A stretch of 64,000 bases of DNA from an uncultured Acetobacterium sp. (GTDB lineage: Bacteria; Bacillota; Clostridia; Eubacteriales; Eubacteriaceae), in NCBI RefSeq assembly GCF_963664135.1, contig NZ_OY760905.1, positions 3,064,736 to 3,128,735 on the forward strand, in the 5' to 3' direction. How positions within the stretch are numbered: the stretch's first letter is position 1; each line of letters starts with the position of its first letter. Both the position numbers and the translations under genes were made by a program. Shown here piece by piece: positions 17,705 to 25,642 of this stretch. Below the pieces are notes generated by a model. It was not told where the DNA came from. It did no database searches and was given only the letters and a program-made list of their open reading frames with translations.

Positions 17705-18016
17705 ATGGATAGAGTTTTGAAAAACGACCATACCGAGGAAACCTTATTTGAGGTTGCCGAATTTTTTAAGGTGTTGGGAGATCCCACCCGGATAAAGATT
17801 GTCAGTGCGCTGTTTGAAAATGGCGAGCTGTGTGTCAACGATATTGTTGATTTAGTGGATGTCAGCCGAACGGCAGTATCACATCAATTGAGAATTTTAA
17901 AAGACAAACGGATTATCAGCTATCGCAAAGAGGGGCAGATGAAATTTTATCATTTGGATGATGCCCATGTAGAGGTCATCGTTCTTTTGACGATCACCCA
18001 TTTAAGTCATCATTAA
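17705..18016 (+). CDS. ArsR/SmtB-family metal sensor (zinc-type alpha5 site)
   Basis: 103 residues with winged helix: VLGDPTRIKIVSALFENGELCVNDIV, then SRTAVSHQLRILKDKRII. The C-terminal helix reads D-x-H-x10-H-x2-H (DAHVEVIVLLTITHLSH), the alpha5 metal site of SmtB/CzrA-type zinc/cobalt sensors. The alpha3 motif is reduced to a single cysteine (ELCVN), which argues against CadC-type Cys4 sensing. It is the first gene of an operon with a P1B ATPase 41 bp downstream and likely represses it until metal binds. Confidence 0.9.
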   Translation: MDRVLKNDHTEETLFEVAEFFKVLGDPTRIKIVSALFENGELCVNDIVDLVDVSRTAVSHQLRILKDKRIISYRKEGQMKFYHLDDAHVEVIVLLTITHLSHH

Positions 18017-18057
18017 ATTACCATTTCGGTAAAAGTAATTGAAAAGAGGTTGGCAGC

Positions 18058-20274
18058 ATGAAATTATTTTTAGAAGGACTTAACTGTGCAAATTGCGCAG
18101 GCAAAATAGAAAAGTTAGTTGGCAAAATGCCTAATGTCAGAGAAGCAAGCCTGTCTTTGGCCACCGGATCATTGGTCATTGAAGAGTGTGAAGGGTTCGC
18201 TAAGGAAGAAACCTATAATGCGGTTGTCAAGTTGGTTCATTCGCTGGAGCCTCATGTAGTGGTGTCAAAGAGCCGAAAACAGACAGCGGCCACGGCACCT
18301 TGCGGATGCGACGGCCACGAACAGGGTCATCACCATGGGACTCACGAAGCAGCGATCGCTCATGATCATGGACATGCTCAAGGCGAAATGGATAAGCGGC
18401 AAAAGGTCGAGTTGATCACAGCGATTGGTTTGTTTATTCTGGGCTTTATTTTTCAGGCGACGCTCCCAGCAAATCTGGAGATGTTGACGATTGGCGTTTT
18501 TTTAGGAGCTTATCTGTTAGCAGGGTATCATGTTATTTTGCTGGCATTTCGAAATATCGGGCACGGACAGATTTTTGATGAAAATTTCTTGATGACCATC
18601 GCTACCTTTGGTGCCCTGGTTTTAATGCAATGGCCAGAAGCCGCCGGGGTTATGATTTTTTTCGGTATCGGTGAATATTTTCAGGATCGGGCGGTGGACA
18701 ATGCCCGACGTTCGATTGCCGAAACCATCAGCTTTAATGCGATCACCGCCAATCGGGTCAGTCCTGAGGGTGAAGTCGTTATTGATGCCAAACAGGTTAA
18801 GGTTGGGGATGTGCTAATCATTAAACCGGGTGAAAAGGTACCAGCGGATGGGGTGATTCTTCAGGGCGTCTCACATTTGGATACCTCCCCATTGACGGGA
18901 GAATCCTATCCGCGAAAAGTTGAAAAGGGCGATGAGATCTTAAGCGGGATGATTAATGGCAATGCCGTTTTAAAAATGCTTGTCACTAAAGACTATGAAA
19001 ACTCTACCGCCATGAAAATCATGAATCTGATTGAGGAAGCCAGTGATAAAAAGGGTAAAACGGAAAAATTCATTACCAAATTTTCCCATTACTATACCCC
19101 CATTGTTGTTTTTTCAGCTATTGCTATGGCGATTATACCACCGTTGTTGATAGCTGGGGCTTCCTGGGAAACCTGGTTTTATCAGAGTCTGATTTTTCTG
19201 GTGGTGTCTTGTCCCTGTGCTTTGGTTTTGTCGATTCCCATCAGCTACTTTGGCGGGATTGGTCGAGCGTCGAAAGAAGGGGTGCTGATCAAAGGCGGCA
19301 ATTATCTGGATGTTCTTTATCAGAGCAGTGTCTTTGTCTTTGACAAAACCGGAACCCTAACTCAGGGCGAATTCAAGGTCATCAAAACCGAACCGGCATC
19401 TGGTTTTACTGAAGCCGATCTGCTGGCCGCGGCAGCAGCTGGGGAACACTATTCCAATCATCCCATTGGCAAGGCCATCACTGCCCATGCTCAAATGAAT
19501 GTGGATGAGACGCGTTTGAAAAACTATTTGGAAATTCCCGGCAAGGGAACCCAGGTGGAAGTCGCTGGACAGACAATTCTGGCTGGAAACAGAAGCCTGC
19601 TGCAGGATCATCAGATTGATTTGGCCGAAAATGAAGAAGAGGGCACCATTGTCTACCTTGCCATTGACGGCAAACTGGCCGGATACCTGGTATTGGGGGA
19701 TATGGTTAAGGAAAATGCCTTGGCCGCCTTGCAGCAATTGAAGAAACTGGGAGCCCAAAAGACCGTCATGCTCAGTGGCGACAATTCACGAGTTGCTAAC
19801 CAGATCGGGAAGCAGCTGATGTTGGATGAAGTGATCGGAGATTGTTTGCCTCAGGATAAGGTTGCCGCCTTTGAGAAAATAAAAGCAGATAATAAAGACG
19901 GAAAAACCATCTTTGTAGGTGATGGTATGAATGACGCCCCAGTGTTGGCGATGGCCGACGCCGGGATTGCCATGGGAGCCCTGGGATCCGATGCCGCCAT
20001 TGAAGCAGCCGATATTATTCTGATGAAGGATGATCCCATGGACATTGTCAAATCAGTGGATATTGCCAAATATACCAGACGAATCATGATTCAGAATATT
20101 GTGTTGGCACTGGGAATTAAAATCACCGTGCTGACCATGACCTTCTTTGGCATGGGGGAAATGTACCTGGCCATCTTTGCCGATGTGGGAGCCGCCATCC
20201 TGACTATTTTAAACACCACCCGGATTTTAAGATACCGGGGATTCTGGCAAAAGAAAAGTTTAAATCGTAAATAA
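18058..20274 (+). CDS. P1B-type heavy-metal efflux ATPase (Zn/Cd class)
   Basis: 738 residues. An N-terminal HMA domain with GLNCANC (residues 8-14) is followed by a His-rich linker (HEQGHHHGTHEAAIAHDHGH, ~90-110). Membrane helices follow, then the TGES actuator motif (~280), the transmembrane CPC motif in VVSCPCALVLSIP (~385), DKTGTLTQ with the phosphorylated Asp (~428), NHPIGKA (~476), and GDGMNDAP (~620). CPC with these features is the Zn/Cd/Pb (P1B-2) class, so it probably exports zinc, cadmium or lead. Co-transcribed with the ArsR gene and followed by a terminator. Confidence 0.94.
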   Translation: MKLFLEGLNCANCAGKIEKLVGKMPNVREASLSLATGSLVIEECEGFAKEETYNAVVKLVHSLEPHVVVSKSRKQTAATAPCGCDGHEQGHHHGTHEAAIAHDHGHAQGEMDKRQKVELITAIGLFILGFIFQATLPANLEMLTIGVFLGAYLLAGYHVILLAFRNIGHGQIFDENFLMTIATFGALVLMQWPEAAGVMIFFGIGEYFQDRAVDNARRSIAETISFNAITANRVSPEGEVVIDAKQVKVGDVLIIKPGEKVPADGVILQGVSHLDTSPLTGESYPRKVEKGDEILSGMINGNAVLKMLVTKDYENSTAMKIMNLIEEASDKKGKTEKFITKFSHYYTPIVVFSAIAMAIIPPLLIAGASWETWFYQSLIFLVVSCPCALVLSIPISYFGGIGRASKEGVLIKGGNYLDVLYQSSVFVFDKTGTLTQGEFKVIKTEPASGFTEADLLAAAAAGEHYSNHPIGKAITAHAQMNVDETRLKNYLEIPGKGTQVEVAGQTILAGNRSLLQDHQIDLAENEEEGTIVYLAIDGKLAGYLVLGDMVKENALAALQQLKKLGAQKTVMLSGDNSRVANQIGKQLMLDEVIGDCLPQDKVAAFEKIKADNKDGKTIFVGDGMNDAPVLAMADAGIAMGALGSDAAIEAADIILMKDDPMDIVKSVDIAKYTRRIMIQNIVLALGIKITVLTMTFFGMGEMYLAIFADVGAAILTILNTTRILRYRGFWQKKSLNRK

Positions 20275-20298
20275 GTTGATTGTGATGATTGATTTCTC

Positions 20299-20334
20299 TA
20301 ACCCTGGCAGTTAAAAACTGCCGGGGTTTTATTT
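20299..20334 (+). terminator. Terminator of the metal efflux operon
   Basis: AACCCTGGCAGT/ACTGCCGGGGTT hairpin with loop TAAAA, then TTTATTTT. Confidence 0.88.
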
Positions 20335-20445
20335 TAGTCATTAGAAAATCCAATTAAATATTTCTGGATTTCTATAAGTTTATGATATTGATTTGAAATT
20401 TTATTCAGCTAATCAAAAACGCTTTGTAGAAAAGAAGAATCCTGG

Positions 20446-20475
20446 AATCCGCTGGGTTAACACTCAGCGGATTTT
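20446..20475 (+). terminator. Orphan terminator of a lost adh copy
   Basis: AATCCGCTG/CAGCGGATT with TTTTTGC. The counterpart at 21914 reads AATCCACTG/CAGTGGATT, a compensatory G-C to A-T change, so the hairpin has been conserved by selection. Confidence 0.8.
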
Positions 20476-20661
20476 TGCTTTGTTGGTCTAAAGGTAGGCA
20501 AAAAAATGCAGGTTTAACGATTGTCATTAGAAAAATATAATTTATTTCGTCGGTAAGATAAAAATTAGCAATGTCAGATTAGGCAGAAAAGATAAAAATG
20601 AACATTATATTATAATTATGCTATAAATTTTTGCTCTTTTCCTTAAATTTCACTTAATCTA

Positions 20662-20690
20662 TTGAAAGATGAGTAAAATATGGATATAAT
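20662..20690 (+). promoter_or_regulatory. Promoter of the alcohol dehydrogenase gene
   Basis: TTGAAA (20662-20667), 17-bp spacer, TATAAT (20685-20690), about 44 bp before the start codon. It is duplicated ahead of the aldehyde oxidoreductase gene. Confidence 0.8.
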
Positions 20691-20733
20691 GAAGACGGTT
20701 ACAAATAAATAAAATTCATGGAGGTATTTTAGT

Positions 20734-21897
20734 ATGGCAATTGCAGATCAAGTATTTGGTTTTTTTATGCCCGTAGTAAATTTGATGGGACCGGGTTCAG
20801 TAAACGAAGTGGGCGTGCAGGCAAAGGCTCTCGGTTTAAAAAAGGCTTTGATAGTAACAGACGCTGGCATGGAAAAAATGGGAATCGCAGATCAGATCAA
20901 AGAAATCATTGAAGAAGCTGGGCTCAAAGTAGTCATTTTTGCTGGTGCGCAACCAAATCCAACGGATATTAATGTTCATGACGGTCTGGCGATATTTAAG
21001 GAAAATAAATGTGATCTAATCGTTTCTTTAGGTGGCGGATCTTCCCATGACTGCGCCAAAGGGATTGGCATGGTAGCCGGGAATGGTGGTCATATTCGGG
21101 ATTTTGAAGGTGTCAATAAAAGCAAAAAAGCGATGAAACCTCTGATTGCGATCAATACCACAGCGGGAACGGCCAGTGAGATGACACGCTTTTGTATAAT
21201 CACCAACACGGATACTCATGTTAAAATGGCGATTGTTGATTGGCGATGTACACCAACTATATCAGTCAATGATCCGGTGCTGATGATGGGGATGCCTCCG
21301 GCATTAACAGCGGCAACTGGCATGGATGCGCTGACGCATTCAGTGGAAGCTTATATGTCAACTATTGCGACGCCGGTAACGGATTCAGCTGCCCTCATGT
21401 CAATTAAACTGATCGGTGAAAACTTGCGTCAGGCGGTTGCCAACGGACAGAATTTTGAAGCAAGAAACAATATGGCTTATGCCCAGTTCCTGGGTGGTAT
21501 GGCATTTAATAATGCGAGTTTAGGATTTGTGCATGGAATGGCGCATCAACTGGGTGGCTTTTACGACCTTCCCCATGGCGTCTGTAATGCCATCTTGCTC
21601 CCACATGTCCAACGATTTAATTTAAATAGCAATCCCAAACGTCTGGCAGATATTGCGGTTGCTTTGGGTGAAAACATTGATGGTCTTTCAGTCAGAGATG
21701 CTGCTGAAAAAGGATTGGATGCAATTATTCAACTGTCCAGAGATATTGACATTCCATCCGGCTTGGCAGAACTTGGGGCAAAAGAAGAAGATTTCAAACT
21801 GATGGCAGAAAACGCAATGAAGGATGCCTGCAGTGCGACGAATCCAAGGCAGGCTAAACTGGAAGATGTTATTCAGATATTCAAAAACGCTTTGTAG
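20734..21897 (+). CDS. adh: Iron-containing alcohol dehydrogenase
   Basis: 387-residue group III (iron-activated) NAD(P)-dependent alcohol dehydrogenase. It interconverts primary alcohols and aldehydes. Motifs: VSLGGGSSHDCAKGIG nucleotide-binding loop (~94), NTTAGTASEMTRFCII (~138), and the metal ligands in GMDALTHSVEAYMS (~196) and HGMAHQLGGFYDLPHGVCNA (~262-281). GGAGG precedes ATG 20734. Its own promoter and terminator make it monocistronic, but the next gene (tungsten aldehyde oxidoreductase) has a duplicated copy of the same promoter, implying co-regulation of acid-aldehyde-alcohol interconversion. Confidence 0.95.
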   Translation: MAIADQVFGFFMPVVNLMGPGSVNEVGVQAKALGLKKALIVTDAGMEKMGIADQIKEIIEEAGLKVVIFAGAQPNPTDINVHDGLAIFKENKCDLIVSLGGGSSHDCAKGIGMVAGNGGHIRDFEGVNKSKKAMKPLIAINTTAGTASEMTRFCIITNTDTHVKMAIVDWRCTPTISVNDPVLMMGMPPALTAATGMDALTHSVEAYMSTIATPVTDSAALMSIKLIGENLRQAVANGQNFEARNNMAYAQFLGGMAFNNASLGFVHGMAHQLGGFYDLPHGVCNAILLPHVQRFNLNSNPKRLADIAVALGENIDGLSVRDAAEKGLDAIIQLSRDIDIPSGLAELGAKEEDFKLMAENAMKDACSATNPRQAKLEDVIQIFKNAL

Positions 21898-21913
21898 AAA
21901 AGAAGAAAACAGT

Positions 21914-21946
21914 AATCCACTGGGTTAACACTCAGTGGATTTTCGC
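21914..21946 (+). terminator. adh terminator
   Basis: AATCCACTG/CAGTGGATT around GGTTAACACT, followed by TTTCGC; 17 bp after the adh stop. Confidence 0.8.
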
Positions 21947-22149
21947 TCAGTTTGTCTAAAAATCAGCAAAAATGCAAGTTTTGCGATTACTATTAAAAAA
22001 TACAATTTATTTCGTCGATAAGAAAAAGAATTAGAAATATCAGATTAGAGGGAAAAGACAAAAGCGATTAAAAAACGATCAATAAATGAGCATTGTATCA
22101 AATAAATACTATAAATTTTTGTGCTTTGCCATAAATTTCCTTTAATCCA

Positions 22150-22178
22150 TTGAAAGATGTGCAAAATTTGGATATAAT
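22150..22178 (+). promoter_or_regulatory. Promoter of the aldehyde oxidoreductase gene
   Basis: TTGAAA (22150-22155), 17-bp spacer, TATAAT (22173-22178); same arrangement and near-identical surroundings as the adh promoter. Confidence 0.8.
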
Positions 22179-22219
22179 GATTGCGGTTACAAATAAATAA
22201 AATTTAGGAGGCATACGAA

Positions 22220-24019
22220 ATGTTTGGTTACATGGGAAAAATATTACGTATTAATTTGACGACCGGTGAAATTGGCACTGAAGATCTTGATTTTGAGTTG
22301 GCCAAGAAATATATCGGGGGACGTGGTTTAGGGACAAAGCTTTATATGGATGAGGTTGATCCAAAGGTTGATCCGTTTGCTGCAGAAAATAAAATTGTCT
22401 TTATCAATGGTCCGTTGTCTGGAACAGCGACTCCTACCGGTGGTCGGTATATGGTCGTTACCAAATCACCATTGACTGGTTGTATTGCGTCGTCAAACTC
22501 CGGCGGCGAATGGGGCGCTTACCTGAAATATGCTGGTTATGATGCCATCATTATTGAAGGCAAAGCCAGTCTGCCGGTCTATGTCAGCATCGATGAAGAA
22601 AAGGTCGAAATTTTACCGGCACTTGATCTGTGGGGCAAAATGGTTTCCGAAACCAGTGACATGTTAAAAGAAAAACAGCCGGGAGCCAAGGTTTTAACGA
22701 TTGGTCCAGCTGGTGAAAAATTGTCGCAGATGGCTGCCATCATGAATGAAAAAGACCGTGCTGCTGGTCGTTCCGGCGTGGGTGCCGTGATGGGTTCGAA
22801 AAACCTCAAAGCCATTACGGTTAAAGGCAATCTCAAACCGGAAATCGCCAATCCGGACGGCTTAAAAGCGGTTACCAAAGAATGTCGAACCCTGCTAAAA
22901 GAAAATGGTGTCACCGGTGGTGGTCTGCCGACATACGGTACCGCAGTGCTGGTTAATATTATTAATGAACATGGCGTTTACCCGACCAATAACTTCCAGG
23001 GTGGTCAGGATCCCGATGCTGAAGCCGTCAGCGGCGAAACCCTGACCGAAAAATACCTGATCAAACGGAATCCCTGTCATCATTGCCCGATTGGCTGCGG
23101 CCGCTGGGTAAAAAGCGAACACAGTCCTGATGGTATCGGCGGACCCGAATATGAAACCCTCTGGGTATTTGCCGGCGATTTAGGCATCGATGACATGGAA
23201 GTAGTAATTGACGCCAACTACTGGTGTAATGAACTGGGGATCGATACCATTTCAGCCGGTGCTACCTTAGCAGCAGCGATGGAACTCTATCAACGGGGTT
23301 ATATCACCGACGAAATGCTCGATGACGATGTGATCCTGAAGTTCGGTAATGCCGATTCAGTGGTTCACTGGCTCAAGAAAATGGGTAACCGGGAAGGCTT
23401 TGGCGATTTACTGGCTCGCGGTTCTTACCGACTGGCTGATTTCTTCGGGGTGCCAGAATACTCCATGTCCGTTAAAAAACAGGATCTGCCAGCCTATGAC
23501 CCCCGTGGAATTCAGGGAATGGGTCTGCAATATGCAACCTCCAACCGGGGCGGCTGTCATGTCCGGGGTTACCTGATCTCACCCGAGATTCTGGGTTTGC
23601 CAGAAAAATTGGATCGCTTTGAATTAGCCGGAAAACCAACCTGGGCGAAAATCTTCCAGGATCTGACGGCGGTTATTGACTCCACCGGTTTATGTTTGTT
23701 TACCTCATTTGCGTTAGGCGCCCAACAATATGCCGACATGTTAAATGAAGTATTAGGCACAAAATGGTCAGCTGATGATGTACTGTTAGCTGGCGAACGG
23801 ATCTGGAATCTGGAAAAACTCTTTAACTTAGAAGCCGGTATTTCATCGGATGAAGATACCCTGCCGCCGCGTTTCTTAGAAGAAGAAATGCCGGAAGGAC
23901 CAACCAAAGGTTGGGTTCATAAACTGGATGAATTGCTGCCACTGTACTATGCAGAACGTGGCTGGGACGAAGATGGGATTCCCACCGAAGAACGGCTGGA
24001 AAAATTAGGTTTATTATAA
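22220..24019 (+). CDS. aor: Tungsten aldehyde:ferredoxin oxidoreductase
   Basis: 599 residues, the AOR family length. It reversibly oxidises aldehydes to acids with ferredoxin, using a tungsten bis-pterin and one [4Fe-4S] cluster. N-terminal MFGYMGKILRINLTTGEIG and KKYIGGRGLGTKL are typical. The cluster motif CHHCPIGCGRW (near residue 290) gives C-x2-C-x3-C, with a distal cysteine probable in STGLCLFTSF (near 490). GPLSGTATPTGGRY and NRGGCHVRGYL are further signatures. AGGAGG precedes ATG 22220. Next come a radical-SAM maturase, a sigma-54 activator and MoeA proteins, matching tungsten-enzyme biogenesis. Confidence 0.95.
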   Translation: MFGYMGKILRINLTTGEIGTEDLDFELAKKYIGGRGLGTKLYMDEVDPKVDPFAAENKIVFINGPLSGTATPTGGRYMVVTKSPLTGCIASSNSGGEWGAYLKYAGYDAIIIEGKASLPVYVSIDEEKVEILPALDLWGKMVSETSDMLKEKQPGAKVLTIGPAGEKLSQMAAIMNEKDRAAGRSGVGAVMGSKNLKAITVKGNLKPEIANPDGLKAVTKECRTLLKENGVTGGGLPTYGTAVLVNIINEHGVYPTNNFQGGQDPDAEAVSGETLTEKYLIKRNPCHHCPIGCGRWVKSEHSPDGIGGPEYETLWVFAGDLGIDDMEVVIDANYWCNELGIDTISAGATLAAAMELYQRGYITDEMLDDDVILKFGNADSVVHWLKKMGNREGFGDLLARGSYRLADFFGVPEYSMSVKKQDLPAYDPRGIQGMGLQYATSNRGGCHVRGYLISPEILGLPEKLDRFELAGKPTWAKIFQDLTAVIDSTGLCLFTSFALGAQQYADMLNEVLGTKWSADDVLLAGERIWNLEKLFNLEAGISSDEDTLPPRFLEEEMPEGPTKGWVHKLDELLPLYYAERGWDEDGIPTEERLEKLGLL

Positions 24020-24029
24020 AATAAATGTT

Positions 24030-24058
24030 GGGGATGATCTCAGATCGTCCCCTTATTT
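24030..24058 (+). terminator. aor terminator
   Basis: GGGGATGATC/GATCGTCCCC hairpin with a 3-nt loop followed by TTATTT, 10 bp after the stop. Confidence 0.85.
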
Positions 24059-24093
24059 CAGTTGCGGAAAGCTGAACGACAAAAAATAAAACC

Positions 24094-24123
24094 AGAGCCG
24101 ATTGGTTAGTTCGGCTCTCATTT
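24094..24123. terminator. Second hairpin, bidirectional, downstream of aor
   Basis: AGAGCCGA/TCGGCTCT with a 9-nt loop. Plus reads CATTTTATT afterwards; minus reads GGTTTTATTTTTT. It would block minus-strand transcription from entering aor. Confidence 0.7.
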
Positions 24124-24192
24124 TATTGAAATTTAATAAAAAATATTAATAAAGAAAATTAATAATACAAATCCCTGGTTAATAAATATCCT

Positions 24193-24213
24193 GGTTACAA
24201 ATAAATAAAATTC
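24193..24213 (+). repeat. Copy 3 of a leader-derived short repeat
   Basis: TTACAAATAAATAAAATTC preceded by GG, identical to the leader segments of adh (20697) and aor (22185) but here with no promoter or gene behind it. Confidence 0.75.
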
Positions 24214-24232
24214 AGGGATGCATGGGAAAAAT

Positions 24233-24263
24233 AAAAAGACTACTCCAAATGGAATGGCCTTTA
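24233..24263 (-). terminator. Terminator of the minus-strand Tuco-type RNA
   Basis: Minus-strand AGGCCATTCC/GGAGTAGTCT (nine of ten positions pair, ATTT loop) followed by TTTTTATTTTT. Confidence 0.7.
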
Positions 24264-24310
24264 GGTTTGCAATAAAAATGCAAAACGACGAGGGTGATGC
24301 CCTCTGCTAA

Positions 24311-24409
24311 GCCCCTTTTCCACAATGGGAGACATAATCGTTTCCAATTATACCCTACCGGTTTAAGTTCATAGTCTTGATGACCTTAGAAACATTAAAC
24401 TTCGGAGTT
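24311..24409 (-). ncRNA. Orphan Moco/Tuco-like riboswitch RNA (copy A)
   Basis: Minus-strand RNA with ACUCCGAAG at its 5' end and GAAAAGGGGC at its 3' end (P1: CUCC/GGGG), a P2 stem GUUUAA/UUAAAC capped near ACUAUGAA, and a hairpin UAUAAU/AUUAUG with the conserved loop UGGAAACG. The same architecture occurs at 27.8, 39.0 and 40.5 kb. A minus-strand promoter and a terminator bracket it. No minus-strand gene lies downstream; the transcript points at the 3' end of aor. Class assignment rests on family-like motifs and context recalled from the literature, not a covariance search. Confidence 0.65.
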
Positions 24410-24415
24410 TTTATC

Positions 24416-24444
24416 ATTATATAATATTATCCGATAAAATGCAA
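24416..24444 (-). promoter_or_regulatory. Promoter of Tuco-type RNA copy A
   Basis: Minus strand TTGCAT (24444-24439), exactly 17 bp, TATAAT (24421-24416), about 7 bp before the RNA start. Confidence 0.75.
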
Positions 24445-24560
24445 ATAAAAACAGACAAGTTTAACAATTTATGTGGGTCAGCATCGGTATAAAAAAAATT
24501 CAGACGACTGGCGGTGGAATCTGTGGCAGGGGTTGCTGTTAAATAAAAAGCGAGGAAAAA

Positions 24561-25577
24561 ATGGAGCTTAAACGGATTTATATAGAACTCACAAATCGGT
24601 GCAATCTGAATTGTGAGATGTGTTTTCGGCATACCTGGGATACGGTTGAAGGTGATATGGATTTAGAATTACTTAAATCGATCCGGGAACAGGTTAAGGA
24701 GTTTCCAACACTCAAAGAAGTATTTTTTGGTGGCATTGGCGAGCCAACCATCTACCCGCATTTTAGCGAAGCGGTTGAATTATTTGAAGGCTATCAACTG
24801 TTAATCACCAGCAATGGGATTATGACGGAAGAAAATGCCAGAATCCTGTGCGAAAAATTTACCGAGGTTTATTTCTCGGCGGATCAATATCATGAGGATA
24901 CCCAGGGTGTGAAGGATCAGCTGATCAAGACATTTGAGTATTTTAAGGATTATCATAAAAAGACCCGTTCATCTACGCCAAAGGTTGGGGTTGCCTATGT
25001 CCTCACAAAAAGCAATGCCGAGGCATTGTTTGGTATCCTCGATATGATGCGGCATTATGGCTTTCATCGGCTTTCTTTATCTCATCTGCTGCCGATTAAT
25101 GAAAAGGATTGTGACGACATTTTTTATACCCGTTATGAAAACCCGGAAGGCAAGGCCTATTTAGAAAAGATCTTTACCTATCGTGACATCAAAATAAATA
25201 TTCCTGACATGGAACTGAAAACTGAGCGACGCTGTACCTTTATCGATAAGGGGTATATTTATGTGGATGCCACCGGTGAGGTGATGTCCTGCTACCGCCT
25301 GGCAAACAGTTATAATGAATATGTTTTTGGGGATAAAAAAAGAGTCATTAAACATTCTTTTGGAAATGTCAAAGAAAAATCATTAAAAGAGATTATTGAA
25401 GGAAAAGAATATCAGAACTTTTGGAATACGGTCTACAATAATCAATATCCGTCCTGTATCGATTGCGATTTGCGGGGCGGGTGCAGTCTGGTGGAAGATA
25501 CCAAGTATGACTGTGATTTCAATACCCCATCCTGTTCGGATTGCCTATGGGTTAGAAATTTTATCCGCTGTCCCTAG
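24561..25577 (+). CDS. Radical SAM/SPASM protein, probable tungsten-oxidoreductase maturase
   Basis: 338 residues. The radical-SAM cluster motif CNLNCEMC (residues 14-21; C-x3-C-x2-C) is followed by GGIGEPTIYPHF. A C-terminal SPASM-like region has many cysteines (CIDCDLRGGCSL...CDFNTPSCSDCLWV) for auxiliary [4Fe-4S] clusters. This composition, directly after a tungsten AOR, matches the family annotated as tungsten-cofactor oxidoreductase radical-SAM maturase. The modification it makes is unknown. GAGG precedes ATG 24561. The gene begins about 100 bp downstream of the promoter of minus-strand RNA copy A. It is likely co-transcribed with the sigma-54 activator 65 bp downstream. Confidence 0.85.
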   Translation: MELKRIYIELTNRCNLNCEMCFRHTWDTVEGDMDLELLKSIREQVKEFPTLKEVFFGGIGEPTIYPHFSEAVELFEGYQLLITSNGIMTEENARILCEKFTEVYFSADQYHEDTQGVKDQLIKTFEYFKDYHKKTRSSTPKVGVAYVLTKSNAEALFGILDMMRHYGFHRLSLSHLLPINEKDCDDIFYTRYENPEGKAYLEKIFTYRDIKINIPDMELKTERRCTFIDKGYIYVDATGEVMSCYRLANSYNEYVFGDKKRVIKHSFGNVKEKSLKEIIEGKEYQNFWNTVYNNQYPSCIDCDLRGGCSLVEDTKYDCDFNTPSCSDCLWVRNFIRCP

Positions 25578-25642
25578 CGGCATCGAATCAGGACGGAAAA
25601 AGAAACGTGGATCTCTAAAATAGATGAAAAGAGATAGTAATC

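Larger units (their letters stand above)
20401..20717 (+). repeat. Direct repeat copy 1: adh 3' remnant + terminator + leader
   Basis: About 317 bp that align along their whole length with 21869-22205. The first part (TTATTCAG..., AATCAAAAACGCTTTGTAG) matches the last codons and stop of the alcohol dehydrogenase gene. Then come the same hairpin, a shared AT-rich spacer, the same TTGAAA-17-TATAAT promoter and the same leader. It is thus the footprint of a former upstream adh copy. Confidence 0.85.
21869..22205 (+). repeat. Direct repeat copy 2: adh 3' end + terminator + leader
   Basis: Counterpart of 20401-20717. It includes the real adh end, terminator, AT-rich spacer, promoter and the leader of the aldehyde oxidoreductase gene. 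The copies differ by scattered substitutions and a few indels, so the duplication is not very recent. Confidence 0.85.

Noticed and set aside
22169-22186. Sigma-54 promoter in the aor leader (TTGG then TTGC)
   Set aside because: Spacing is 11 nt, not 10, and the paralogous adh leader lacks the GC; the overlapping TTGAAA-17-TATAAT fits a sigma-A promoter in both.
24290-24420. Plus-strand leader riboswitch for the radical-SAM gene
   Set aside because: Aligned with the tup and moeA copies, the conserved loops, the promoter and the terminator are all on the minus strand here.
24519-24540. Sigma-54 promoter ahead of the radical-SAM gene (TGGCA then TTGCT)
   Set aside because: The GG and GC elements are separated by 8 nt instead of the required 10.
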